The notes under the pieces: model-generated
Told to the model about the DNA's origin: nothing
The model's input: the letters and a program-made list of their open reading frames with translations, nothing else
Databases searched by the model: none
Shown here: positions 1 through 6,995 of the stretch, in pieces
How the letters are laid out: the number at the start of each line of letters is the position of its first letter
How positions within the stretch are numbered: position 1 is the first letter of the stretch
From: an uncultured Pelagibacteraceae bacterium
GTDB taxonomy: Bacteria > Pseudomonadota > Alphaproteobacteria > Pelagibacterales > Pelagibacteraceae
NCBI GenBank assembly: GCA_902539165.1
Contig: CACBHY010000001.1
Location: 124,001-188,000 of the forward strand
Reading direction: 5' to 3'
DNA length: 64,000 bases
Position numbers and translations under genes: made by a program

Positions 1-622
1 TCGATGTTAAAGCAGTCATGGCGTCAAACATTGCAGTCATTGCCCAGTGAACTTCTTCACTCCCGCCTGCAAAAACAATATCTTGCTTACCCATTTGAAT
101 TAGTTCCATCGAGTTTCCAATACAGTGTCCACTTGTTGAACAAGCTGAACTCATTGTGTAGTTAGTACCTTTAATTTTAAACGGAACGGCAAGAGTAGCT
201 GAAGCTGTACTGGCCATTGTTCTTGGAACAATAAACGGTCCCATTAGTTTTGGAGTTTTGGCTCTAGTTTTATCGGCTGCTAAGATAACGTTTTCAATTG
301 AGGGTCCACCAGAACCCATCACTATCCCAGTTTTAAAGTTACTAACTTCACTTTCTTCCAATCCAGAGTCTTCGATTGCCTCTTTCATTGCTATATAGTT
401 GTAAGCAGAGCCTGAACCCATAAATCTAATTGTTTTTCTATCAATATGATCCTCAAGTTTTATATTTGGTTTTCCATGAACATGGCATTTAAGATTATGT
501 TCTTTATATTCCTCTGCATAAGAAATTCCTGATTTCGAATTTACTAAAGATTGATGTACTTCTTCTTGATTATTGCCTAAACACGAAACAACTCCTAAAC
601 CTGTAATAACTACTCTTCTCAT
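1..622 (-). CDS. fabB: 3-oxoacyl-ACP synthase I, 3' part beyond window edge
   Basis: Beta-ketoacyl-ACP synthase that elongates acyl chains in type II fatty acid synthesis and, with FabA, makes unsaturated fatty acids. Translation on the minus strand gives [17 protein letters not shown] at the N-terminus and the active-site segment SSACSTSGHCIG, with the nucleophilic Cys of the thiolase fold. The His residues of the catalytic triad would lie in the missing C-terminal half, so the gene is cut by the window edge and not broken. Its ATG overlaps the fabA stop by one base (TAATG), so the two genes are probably translationally coupled. The adjacency to fabA favours FabB over FabF. Confidence 0.93.
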   Translation of the reverse strand, partial: MRRVVITGLGVVSCLGNNQEEVHQSLVNSKSGISYAEEYKEHNLKCHVHGKPNIKLEDHIDRKTIRFMGSGSAYNYIAMKEAIEDSGLEESEVSNFKTGIVMGSGGPSIENVILAADKTRAKTPKLMGPFIVPRTMASTASATLAVPFKIKGTNYTMSSACSTSGHCIGNSMELIQMGKQDIVFAGGSEEVHWAMTAMFDAMTALTS

Positions 623-1122
623 TATTTAAATAATCCTACTTTTAAGCTATCTGCTGAATATATTTTTTTATCATCTGCGAAAACGAAACCATTTGCAAGT
701 CCTACAGTTGTTCCCCCTGGGGACATAATTTTCTTCATATCAATCTTATACGTTACTAACTTAACATTTTTCAAAACTTCACCTGTGAATTTTACAGTTC
801 CAACTCCTAGTGCTCTACCCTTACCAGGGTTTCCAAGCCAACCAAGGTAAAAACCGACTAACTGCCACATAGCATCCAACCCTAAACAACCAGGCATAAC
901 AGGATCTGATTTAAAATGACAATCAAAGAACCAAAGATTGTCTTTAATGTCTAATTCAGCTTTTAAGGATCCCTTATTAAAAGTCCCAGTATTGTCGTTA
1001 ATCTCAGTTATTCTATCAAACATTAGCATTGGAGGAAGGGGTAATTTAGCATTACCAGGCCCAAAAAGTTCACCATTTCCACAAGTAATTAGGTCATCGT
1101 AGCTATAGGAGTTTTTTTTCAT
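622..1122 (-). CDS. fabA: 3-hydroxydecanoyl-ACP dehydratase/isomerase
   Basis: Dehydrates 3-hydroxyacyl-ACP and isomerises the trans-2 C10 intermediate to cis-3, the branch point to unsaturated fatty acids in the cytoplasm. The 166-residue length is close to the usual ~170. The hot-dog fold signature is visible: the catalytic His in [16 protein letters not shown] and the Asp in [13 protein letters not shown]. It is first gene of a fabA-fabB unit and is divergent from the Fur-family gene irr across 93 bp. As I recall, irr-fabA-fabB is a conserved alphaproteobacterial order. The start ATG is the only one before the conserved N-terminus. Confidence 0.96.
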   Translation of the reverse strand: MKKNSYSYDDLITCGNGELFGPGNAKLPLPPMLMFDRITEINDNTGTFNKGSLKAELDIKDNLWFFDCHFKSDPVMPGCLGLDAMWQLVGFYLGWLGNPGKGRALGVGTVKFTGEVLKNVKLVTYKIDMKKIMSPGGTTVGLANGFVFADDKKIYSADSLKVGLFK

Positions 1123-1181
1123 AAAAATTGAATTCCCTTATTACTTGATTTAATGATAATATAATATAATAAAACAGTATA

Positions 1182-1210
1182 TATTGTTCTTAGTTTAGAA
1201 TTGTTATAAA
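1182..1210 (+). promoter_or_regulatory. Candidate irr promoter with overlapping Irr box (ICE)
   Basis: Positions 1194-1210 read TTTAGAATTGTTATAAA, matching 13 of 14 defined bases of the Irr/ICE consensus TTTAGAA-N3-TTCTAAA as I remember it. A possible -10 (TATAAA, 1205-1210) lies inside the right half-site, with a weak -35 (TTGTTC, 1184-1189) at a short 15-nt spacing. Irr bound here would block RNA polymerase, which fits autorepression. The high AT content makes partial matches common, but the match is nearly complete and sits right before irr. Confidence 0.55.
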
Positions 1211-1215
1211 AAACT

Positions 1216-1644
1216 ATGTTAAAAAACATGAATTTTATTGAAAAATTGCGAGAAACTGGGCTTAGACCTACAAAGCAAAGGGTTAAAATCTGTGAGATTT
1301 TGTTCAATAGAGAAAAAACATTTCATTTTACAATTAATGATCTTGCAAAAAAAATATCTGAAGAGCTAAACGAAAAAATATCTCTTGCAACAGTTTATAA
1401 CACTGTCCATGCATTACAAAAAAAAGGATATTTGAAAGAAATATCAATCAACTCTGATAAAAGTTATTTTGATACAAATACTTCTGTCCATCACCATTTT
1501 TACGATGAAGATACTCAGCAATTAATTGACTGTGATGAAAACGAGATAGGAACAGTCAATGTTAAAAAAAATATAACTGGAAAAAAAATTAATTCAGTGG
1601 AAGTTCTGGTTAGAGTTGCGAGTGATAATCAAAATCAAAATTAA
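1216..1644 (+). CDS. irr: Fur-family iron response regulator Irr
   Basis: DNA-binding regulator of iron and heme genes in alphaproteobacteria. The 142-residue protein has the Fur winged helix (GLRPTKQRVKICEILF at about 16-30, then the recognition helix ISLATVYNTVHALQKKGYL at about 55-73). A three-His run at 92-94 (VHHHFYDEDTQQLIDC) is the feature typical of Irr that binds heme or metal. The second Cys-rich zinc site of classical Fur is absent. Adjacency to fabA also supports Irr over Fur, Mur or Zur. Start codons at 1216 and 1228 are both possible; neither has a Shine-Dalgarno. If transcription starts near 1216 as the -10 suggests, 1228 would be the real start. Confidence 0.85.
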   Translation: MLKNMNFIEKLRETGLRPTKQRVKICEILFNREKTFHFTINDLAKKISEELNEKISLATVYNTVHALQKKGYLKEISINSDKSYFDTNTSVHHHFYDEDTQQLIDCDENEIGTVNVKKNITGKKINSVEVLVRVASDNQNQN

Positions 1645-1673
1645 TTTAATATTATCAGTAACTTAAATTATAT

Positions 1674-1690
1674 ATTATAATTATTCTAAA
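1674..1690 (+). promoter_or_regulatory. Candidate Irr box upstream of rubrerythrin
   Basis: ATTATAATTATTCTAAA matches 12 of 14 defined bases of TTTAGAA-N3-TTCTAAA, with a perfect right half-site. It ends 3 nt before a TTGACA hexamer at 1694-1699. Bound just upstream of -35 it could activate or repress. The regulator gene irr ends only 30 bp away. Confidence 0.45.
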
Positions 1691-1693
1691 CTG

Positions 1694-1721
1694 TTGACAA
1701 TCAATTTAAAACTATTATATG
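1694..1721 (+). promoter_or_regulatory. Promoter of the rubrerythrin cluster
   Basis: A perfect -35 hexamer TTGACA lies at 1694-1699. The -10 is less clear: TATATG at 1716-1721 (16-nt spacer) is the best-spaced candidate, and TATTAT at 1713-1718 is closer in sequence but has only a 13-nt spacer. The mRNA leader would be about 25 nt and carries a strong Shine-Dalgarno (AAGGAGA, ending at 1746). Confidence 0.5.
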
Positions 1722-1751
1722 GTTAGCAATCATTAAACTAAGGAGAACATA

Positions 1752-2168
1752 ATGTCATTAAAAGGAAGTAAAACAGAAGAAAACTTAAAAGAAGCATTTG
1801 CTGGCGAAAGTCAAGCAAACAGAAGATATCTTTACTTCGCACAAAAGGCTGACATCGAAGGATACAATGATGTAGCTACAGTTTTTAGATCAACTGCCGA
1901 AGGTGAGACAGGTCACGCACATGGTCATCTAGAGTATTTAGAGGAAGTTGGAGATCCTGGAACTGGTATGCCGATTGGTGAAACTAAAGCAAATTTAGCA
2001 TCAGCTGTTCAAGGTGAAACACATGAGTACACTGATATGTACCCTGGTATGGCCAAAACAGCTAGAGAAGAAGGTTTTGAAGAAATTGCTGACTGGTTTG
2101 AAACTTTAGCGAAAGCTGAAAAATCTCATGCTGGTAAATTTCAAAAAACTTTAGAGTCGATCAGTTAA
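1752..2168 (+). CDS. Rubrerythrin-like ferritin-fold diiron protein
   Basis: Likely a cytoplasmic peroxidase or iron-handling protein. The 138 residues form one four-helix ferritin-like domain. Diiron ligands are visible as Glu19 (AGES), Glu52/His55 (EGETGH), Glu89 (QGET) and Glu123/His126 (EKSH). The C-terminal rubredoxin domain of classical rubrerythrins is missing, so electrons must come from another protein. A strong AAGGAGA ribosome site, unusual in this window, suggests high expression. It is followed by a GlpC-like Fe-S protein and a DUF3501 protein, which I infer to be functional partners, and has a candidate Irr box upstream. Confidence 0.9.
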   Translation: MSLKGSKTEENLKEAFAGESQANRRYLYFAQKADIEGYNDVATVFRSTAEGETGHAHGHLEYLEEVGDPGTGMPIGETKANLASAVQGETHEYTDMYPGMAKTAREEGFEEIADWFETLAKAEKSHAGKFQKTLESIS

Positions 2169-2175
2169 TACATTT

Positions 2176-2205
2176 TTTTAGTGGGCGTTAAACTGCCCAC
2201 TAAAA
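2176..2205 (+). repeat. Inverted repeat between rubrerythrin and GlpC-like genes
   Basis: TTTTAGTGGGC (2176-2186) pairs perfectly with GCCCACTAAAA (2195-2205) around an 8-nt loop. The 11-bp stem has an unusually GC-rich core for this genome. It is not followed by a U-tract on either strand, so it is not a canonical intrinsic terminator. It may stabilise the rubrerythrin mRNA or attenuate read-through, giving more rubrerythrin than downstream product. Confidence 0.6.
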
Positions 2206-2229
2206 CATCCAGTAAAATTTCAAATTTAT

Positions 2230-3561
2230 ATGAGTAAAGAAGGCAGTCTAGACGCCCCAACAAGGCACCCAGTTGATTTTGAGCACCCTGATTTTTTAAA
2301 TCCTGAAAAATTAGACTCAGAAATGAGAAGAGTATTCGATATTTGTCACGGTTGCAGAAGATGTTTCAATCTTTGTGACTCATTTCCAAAATTATTCGAT
2401 ATGATTGATGAGTCTAAAAATGAGGATGTTGAAAGTTTATCCAGTAATCAATTTGCTCCTGTTGTAGATGCTTGTACTTTATGTGACATGTGTTTTATGA
2501 CCAAATGTCCATATGTACCGCCTCATGATTTTGACCTCGATTTCCCTCACTTAATGTTAAGATATAGAACAGCACAAAAAAAGTTAGGAAAATTACCAGG
2601 TGTACCAACACAATTAGCAAAGATTGACCGAAACGCTAAAATTGGTGTGATGTTTTCTAAATTTGTAAATTGGGCCTCAAATTTAAAAAATAAATTTATA
2701 AGAAAAATTTTAGAATTTATATCTGGAATAGATAAAAGAGTTCAACTACCAACATATAATTCAGAAACATTTTCAAATTTTTTTAAAAACAATAACGACA
2801 AAATTAAATACGACACAATCACTAAAGATAGAAAAGTTGTTATTTATTCAACATGCTTCGTAAACTTTAATAAAAAAAATACAGGTGTAGCAGCTTTAAA
2901 AGTCTTAAAAAAAAATGGTGTTGATGTCCAAGAGGCTTATCCAGGTTGTTGTGGTATGCCATTCTTAGAACAAGCAGATCTTCCAAAAGTAGTTGAACAA
3001 GCCAAAAAAGTGTCAGGTGATTTGATTAAGTGGATTGATAAAGGTTACAAAGTTATAACCTTAACAGCTAGTTGTGGACTGATGTTAAAATTTGAATGGC
3101 CATTATTGTTACCTGCAGATGAAAATATAAAAAAATTATCTTCAAACGTTATGGATATCGATGAGTATGTTGTTGATATAGCTAATAACGAGGGATTAGT
3201 CGAAGGTCTTGAAGAAATTGACGGTGGAGTAACGGTTCACCATGCTTGTCATGCAAGGGCTCAGAACATGGGAATAAAAGCTAGAGACATGCTAAAACAC
3301 ATTCCAAACATTAAAATCGATGTTGTCGAAAGGTGTGCAGGACATGGTGGAACCTTTGGTGTTATGAAGGAAACTCATGACTTAGCTAATAAAGTTGGTA
3401 GACCAACAGCAAGACAAATAAAAAATAAAAATAATAAATATATGGCATCTGATTGTCCACTTGCTGGTAAGCACTTAAAACAATTAGAAGTCGATACTAA
3501 TATTTCTAATGATGAGGCACTACACCCTATAGAATTAATAGCAAAAAGTTATAAGTTATGA
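2230..3561 (+). CDS. GlpC/HdrD-like Fe-S oxidoreductase
   Basis: A 443-residue electron-transfer protein. Two N-terminal [4Fe-4S] motifs are visible: Cys39-42-45-49 (CHGCRRCFNLC) and Cys82-85-88-93 (CTLCDMCFMTKC). Two cysteine-rich CCG-type domains follow, with YPGCCGMPF near residue 240 and a variant ERCAGHGGTFG near 370. This is the architecture of GlpC and heterodisulfide reductase subunit D. No glpA or glpB lies nearby, so glycerol-3-phosphate oxidation is unlikely. Its neighbours are rubrerythrin and DUF3501, and I infer it passes electrons to the rubrerythrin. No membrane segment is seen. There is no Shine-Dalgarno before the ATG. Confidence 0.85.
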   Translation: MSKEGSLDAPTRHPVDFEHPDFLNPEKLDSEMRRVFDICHGCRRCFNLCDSFPKLFDMIDESKNEDVESLSSNQFAPVVDACTLCDMCFMTKCPYVPPHDFDLDFPHLMLRYRTAQKKLGKLPGVPTQLAKIDRNAKIGVMFSKFVNWASNLKNKFIRKILEFISGIDKRVQLPTYNSETFSNFFKNNNDKIKYDTITKDRKVVIYSTCFVNFNKKNTGVAALKVLKKNGVDVQEAYPGCCGMPFLEQADLPKVVEQAKKVSGDLIKWIDKGYKVITLTASCGLMLKFEWPLLLPADENIKKLSSNVMDIDEYVVDIANNEGLVEGLEEIDGGVTVHHACHARAQNMGIKARDMLKHIPNIKIDVVERCAGHGGTFGVMKETHDLANKVGRPTARQIKNKNNKYMASDCPLAGKHLKQLEVDTNISNDEALHPIELIAKSYKL

Positions 3562-4157
3562 TTATGCCTAAAGAAAAAAGAGAGATACAAAAATCTGATA
3601 TAATGCCATTAGAGGCTTATATTAAAAATAGAAAAGAGTTAAGAAAAAATATTGTAAGTTTTAAAAAAGATAGAAGAGTTGCCCTAGGACCTTACGCAAC
3701 ATTCTATTTTGAGAGTTACGAAACTATGCTAGCTCAAGTTCAAGAAATGCTCTACATCGAAAAGGGTGGAAATGAACAATTAGAAGATGAACTTGTAGCG
3801 TACAATCCGCTAATTCCAAATGGAAAAGAACTAACTGCTACTTTAATGTTTGAAATAGACAATCCGGTATCTAGAGCAGCATTTTTAGGAAAAGTTGGTG
3901 GAATTGAACAAATGGTTTTTATGAGATTAAATGCTGAAACTATTAAAGCTGTGCCAGAGGAAGATGTTGATAGAACATCTAATGAAGGTAAAGCTTCTTC
4001 AGTCCAATTTGTGCATTTTAATTTTACAGACGAACAAATTCAAAAATTTAAATCAAACGAGATTAACGTTGAATTGGGAATAGATCATAAAGAGTATTCA
4101 CACACCACAAAACTAACTAAAGAAAATATAGCTTCTTTATTAGAAGATTTTAGTTAA
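3558..4157 (+). CDS. DUF3501-family protein
   Basis: A 199-residue cytoplasmic protein matching the DUF3501 family as I remember it (MPLEAYIKNRKELRKNI, ALGPYATFYFESYETM, VQEMLYIEKGG). Its biochemical role is unknown. It overlaps the GlpC-like gene by 4 nt (ATGA), so the two are coupled. ATGs occur at 3558 and 3564 (MIMPKEKR), and the first gives the overlap. The triplet rubrerythrin, Fe-S oxidoreductase and DUF3501 occurs together in other proteobacteria in my recollection, which points to one pathway in peroxide or iron stress. Confidence 0.8.
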   Translation: MIMPKEKREIQKSDIMPLEAYIKNRKELRKNIVSFKKDRRVALGPYATFYFESYETMLAQVQEMLYIEKGGNEQLEDELVAYNPLIPNGKELTATLMFEIDNPVSRAAFLGKVGGIEQMVFMRLNAETIKAVPEEDVDRTSNEGKASSVQFVHFNFTDEQIQKFKSNEINVELGIDHKEYSHTTKLTKENIASLLEDFS

Positions 4158-4608
4158 TAAAACCCCAAAGATTTCCAGTTTTTATCCACCCACTTAAATT
4201 ATCAGTTTCTATTTCACACCATTGTTTTTCACATTTTTGAACAATAAGTAATCTACCTTTTTTAATTAATGCAATAGGTTGAGCAAATGATGTTGGTTTT
4301 TTAAATAAAACTTTATCTTCAGTAGCAATTACTGAATTACTTTTCTTTAATTGTGAAACATGTATCCATCCAGCATTATTTTTTAGATCAATTATTCGTC
4401 TAAAGTTTTCTTTTTTATCTATTTGTTTTATTGGAAGATTTATTTTTTTATAAACATACTTGATATCAGAGTCGAAACTTGGACCATAACGAACATTAAC
4501 TTTATTTTTTTTTAGAGAGACAAAAATTTCATTTGCAGAACTAATTGTGCAAAAAAATAATAAATAAAACAATATAGAAATTTGTTTAACTTTTATTTTG
4601 AAGAGCAC
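4150..4608 (-). CDS. Secreted SH3-domain protein
   Basis: A 152-residue protein with a basic N-terminus and a hydrophobic segment ending in CTISSANEIF, which looks like a signal peptide with cleavage near residue 25. Two bacterial SH3-like repeats follow: VNVRYGPSFDSDIKYVY with GWIHVSQL, and QPIALIKKGRLLIVQKCEKQWCEIETDNLSGWIKTGNLWG. The WIK and GNLWG ends are typical of alphaproteobacterial periplasmic SH3 proteins, thought to bind the cell wall. It overlaps the convergent DUF3501 gene by 8 nt. Its start abuts the stop of the upstream ThiF-like gene. The precise role is unknown. Confidence 0.75.
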   Translation of the reverse strand: MLFKIKVKQISILFYLLFFCTISSANEIFVSLKKNKVNVRYGPSFDSDIKYVYKKINLPIKQIDKKENFRRIIDLKNNAGWIHVSQLKKSNSVIATEDKVLFKKPTSFAQPIALIKKGRLLIVQKCEKQWCEIETDNLSGWIKTGNLWGFIN

Positions 4609-5348
4609 TATTTTCTTTTTTTTAATTTTATTTTTCTTATATCTAAATTTAATAAATCTAGAATTAAAATAAATCCATTTAAATTTTCGCCGATATTAAG
4701 AATTTTTTTTAGAATTTCGTTTGCTTGTATTGTGCCAACAATACCTGCCACAGTTCCTAAAATACCATCATACTCACAATTTAAAATCTCATCAGTAACA
4801 ACCTCTTCTTGGTAAAAGTCTCTTAAACTAGGATTATTTTTATTTTTAAAATCAAAGCTAAAAATATGACCATCAAACTTACTTATAGCACCAACTACAA
4901 GAAATTTTTTATAATCTAAACTCATATCATTAATTAAAAATTTACTTTCAAAATTGTCTGTGCCATCAATGATGTAATCATAATTTTTAATAATTTTATT
5001 AAATTTGATTTTATTTAATTTATAGTTAAAAATATTTATTTTAGTTTTTGGATTAATTTCATTCAATTTTTTCTTTGCAATTTTAACTTTTGATTTATTA
5101 ACATTTTCCTCAGTATATAAAGTTTGTCTGTGGATATTTGACAAACTAACCCTATCGTGGTCTACAATACCTAATGTTCCAATTCCTGAGCGTGTTAAAA
5201 ATTCAGCAGCAGGGCACCCCAAACCACCCATTCCAATAATTAGAACTTTTGCTTCTCGTATTTTTTTTTGACCAAGTGCACCAATATTTTTTAAAATAAT
5301 TTGACGAGAGAACTTTTCTATTTCTCTTTTATTTAATTTTGTGCTCAT
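4608..5348 (-). CDS. ThiF/MoeB/HesA-family adenylyltransferase
   Basis: E1-like enzyme that adenylates the C-terminus of a small sulfur carrier (ThiS or MoaD type) or a related protein. The nucleotide-binding loop GMGGLGCPAAEFL (about residues 39-51), the acidic VDHDRVSLSNIHRQTLY strand and the NCEYDGILGTVAGIVGTIQANE helix are all present. Both CxxC zinc motifs usual in MoeB and ThiF appear to be missing: NPSLRDFYQEE stands where CYRCLFP is expected, and the C-terminus is LDIRKIKLKKRK. No carrier-protein gene is nearby, so the substrate is open. It overlaps dut by 4 nt. Confidence 0.8.
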   Translation of the reverse strand: MSTKLNKREIEKFSRQIILKNIGALGQKKIREAKVLIIGMGGLGCPAAEFLTRSGIGTLGIVDHDRVSLSNIHRQTLYTEENVNKSKVKIAKKKLNEINPKTKINIFNYKLNKIKFNKIIKNYDYIIDGTDNFESKFLINDMSLDYKKFLVVGAISKFDGHIFSFDFKNKNNPSLRDFYQEEVVTDEILNCEYDGILGTVAGIVGTIQANEILKKILNIGENLNGFILILDLLNLDIRKIKLKKRK

Positions 5349-5782
5349 TTTCCTGTTGAGCCAAATCCACCCTCTCCTCGAATTGTTTCTGGCAAAGTTT
5401 CTGTTTCTTCTAATTCCATTTTAACAACTGGCGTCAAAATCATTTGTGCTATTCTATCATTGTTATTGATTATAAATTCTTTATTTCCGTGGTTAAAGAG
5501 AATAACTTTTATTTCACCCCTATAATCACTATCAATTGTGCCAGGAGTATTTAATACATTAATATTATTTTTAGCTGCCAAACCAGATCTTGGTCTTATT
5601 TGTATTTCAAATTCCTCTGAAAATGCAACAGAAATACCAGTTGGTACTAAACAAGAAGATTGAGGTTTAAGAATTATTGGTTCAGAAATAAAAGCCATTA
5701 AATCCATGCCTGAAGCTCCACTGGTTTTATAAGCAGGTAATTGAACAGATGAAGCTAATTTTTTGATTAGAACTTTTGCCAT
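5345..5782 (-). CDS. dut: dUTP diphosphatase
   Basis: Hydrolyses dUTP to dUMP, keeping uracil out of DNA and feeding thymidylate synthesis. The 145-residue length is normal for the trimeric enzyme. The motifs are in order: GASGMDLMAF, RPRSGLAAK, GTIDSDYRGEIKV, NNDRIAQMILTPV and the C-terminal P-loop-like RGEGGFGSTGK. It overlaps the next gene by 4 nt and its ATG shares a base with the coaBC stop, in a cofactor/nucleotide operon coaBC-dut-thiF-like-SH3. Confidence 0.97.
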   Translation of the reverse strand: MAKVLIKKLASSVQLPAYKTSGASGMDLMAFISEPIILKPQSSCLVPTGISVAFSEEFEIQIRPRSGLAAKNNINVLNTPGTIDSDYRGEIKVILFNHGNKEFIINNNDRIAQMILTPVVKMELEETETLPETIRGEGGFGSTGK

Positions 5783-6987
5783 TAATTTAATTGATCAATA
5801 ATTCTATCAACTATTTCATCAGATATTTCAGACTTTTTTTTATAAAAGAGTTTTTCGTTATTTATTTTTTTATTTTTGTAGTGAATAGTTACTTCATTAA
5901 AATCAGAATTAAATCCTATATTTTTATTTGTAACATCGTTTGAAATTATCCAGTCACAACTTTTTTTATTTAATTTTTCTTCTGCATTTTTTTCGTGGTT
6001 ATCGGTATCAGCTGCAAAACCAATAACAAGATTTGGCCTCATTGAATTATGATTAGAAACATAATTTAAAATATCGATGTTTTTTTCAAGATTTAAATTT
6101 AAAGTCTCTTGTTTTTTGATTTTATTTGTATACTTTTTTTGTAACTTAAAATCAGCTACTGCTGCTGCAAAAATTGCTACATCAGTTGGTAAACTTTTCT
6201 GAGTTGCAAGAAACATTTCTTCTGCAGTTTCAACCTTAACTAGATTAATATCATCATCAATTTCTAAGTTAGTGGGACCAGAAATGAGCGTTGTATCAAA
6301 ACCTTTTTTAGAGAGAGATTTTGCAATCTCATAACCTTGTTTGCCACTGGACTTATTGGTTATAAATCTTACAGGATCAATATATTCATTAGTAGGTCCT
6401 GCTGTAACCAAAGCTTTTAAATTTTTATTTTTTTTCTTATTTAAAAAAAATTGATCAATTTCTTCAGCTATTTTTCTTGGATCAGACATTTTACCCTCAC
6501 CATATTCTCCACAAGCCATATCCCCAATTTCAGGACCAATGAATTTATAACCACAATCTTTCAATTTTTTTAAATTTGCTTTGGTAGTTTGATGTTCCCA
6601 CATCCTCACGTTCATTGCTGGAGCTAAATAAATACTTTTATCTGAAGCGAGAACAACCGTCGATGCTAGATCATCTGTAGTGCCCTGAGCCAGCTTTGAA
6701 ATAGTATTTGCTGTTGCAGGAGCAATAACAACAACATCAGCCCATCTTGAAAGTGAAATATGATCCATTTCATTTTCATTTTCAACACTGAACAATTCAC
6801 TGTAAACTTTACCTTGCGATAGTGCAGTAATTGAAAGAGGTGTTACAAATTCCTTAGCGCTAGCAGTAAGTATAGTTTTAATTTCGACGCCACTTTTTTT
6901 GAAAAGTCTGATTGTTTCAAGACTTTTATATGCAGATATTCCACCACATATAATGAACAAAACTTTTTTATTTAACAGATTTTTCAT
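5782..6987 (-). CDS. coaBC: Bifunctional phosphopantothenoylcysteine decarboxylase/synthetase
   Basis: Catalyses two steps of coenzyme A synthesis: joining 4'-phosphopantothenate to cysteine (CoaB) and FMN-dependent decarboxylation (CoaC). The N-terminal CoaC domain shows His76 in MDHISLSRW, APAMN with Asn126, and Cys159 in MACGEYGEGKM. The CoaB domain starts near residue 190 with ALVTAGPTNEYIDPVRFITN and SSGKQGYEIA. The 401-residue length is normal. The 3' end meets dut with a one-base overlap, and ubiB ends 8 nt upstream. Confidence 0.96.
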   Translation of the reverse strand: MKNLLNKKVLFIICGGISAYKSLETIRLFKKSGVEIKTILTASAKEFVTPLSITALSQGKVYSELFSVENENEMDHISLSRWADVVVIAPATANTISKLAQGTTDDLASTVVLASDKSIYLAPAMNVRMWEHQTTKANLKKLKDCGYKFIGPEIGDMACGEYGEGKMSDPRKIAEEIDQFFLNKKKNKNLKALVTAGPTNEYIDPVRFITNKSSGKQGYEIAKSLSKKGFDTTLISGPTNLEIDDDINLVKVETAEEMFLATQKSLPTDVAIFAAAVADFKLQKKYTNKIKKQETLNLNLEKNIDILNYVSNHNSMRPNLVIGFAADTDNHEKNAEEKLNKKSCDWIISNDVTNKNIGFNSDFNEVTIHYKNKKINNEKLFYKKKSEISDEIVDRIIDQLN

Positions 6988-6995
6988 TTTCAGAA

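Noticed and set aside
1119..1307. 62-residue minus-strand frame between fabA and irr
   Set aside because: It overlaps the irr coding start and has no Shine-Dalgarno or family pattern.
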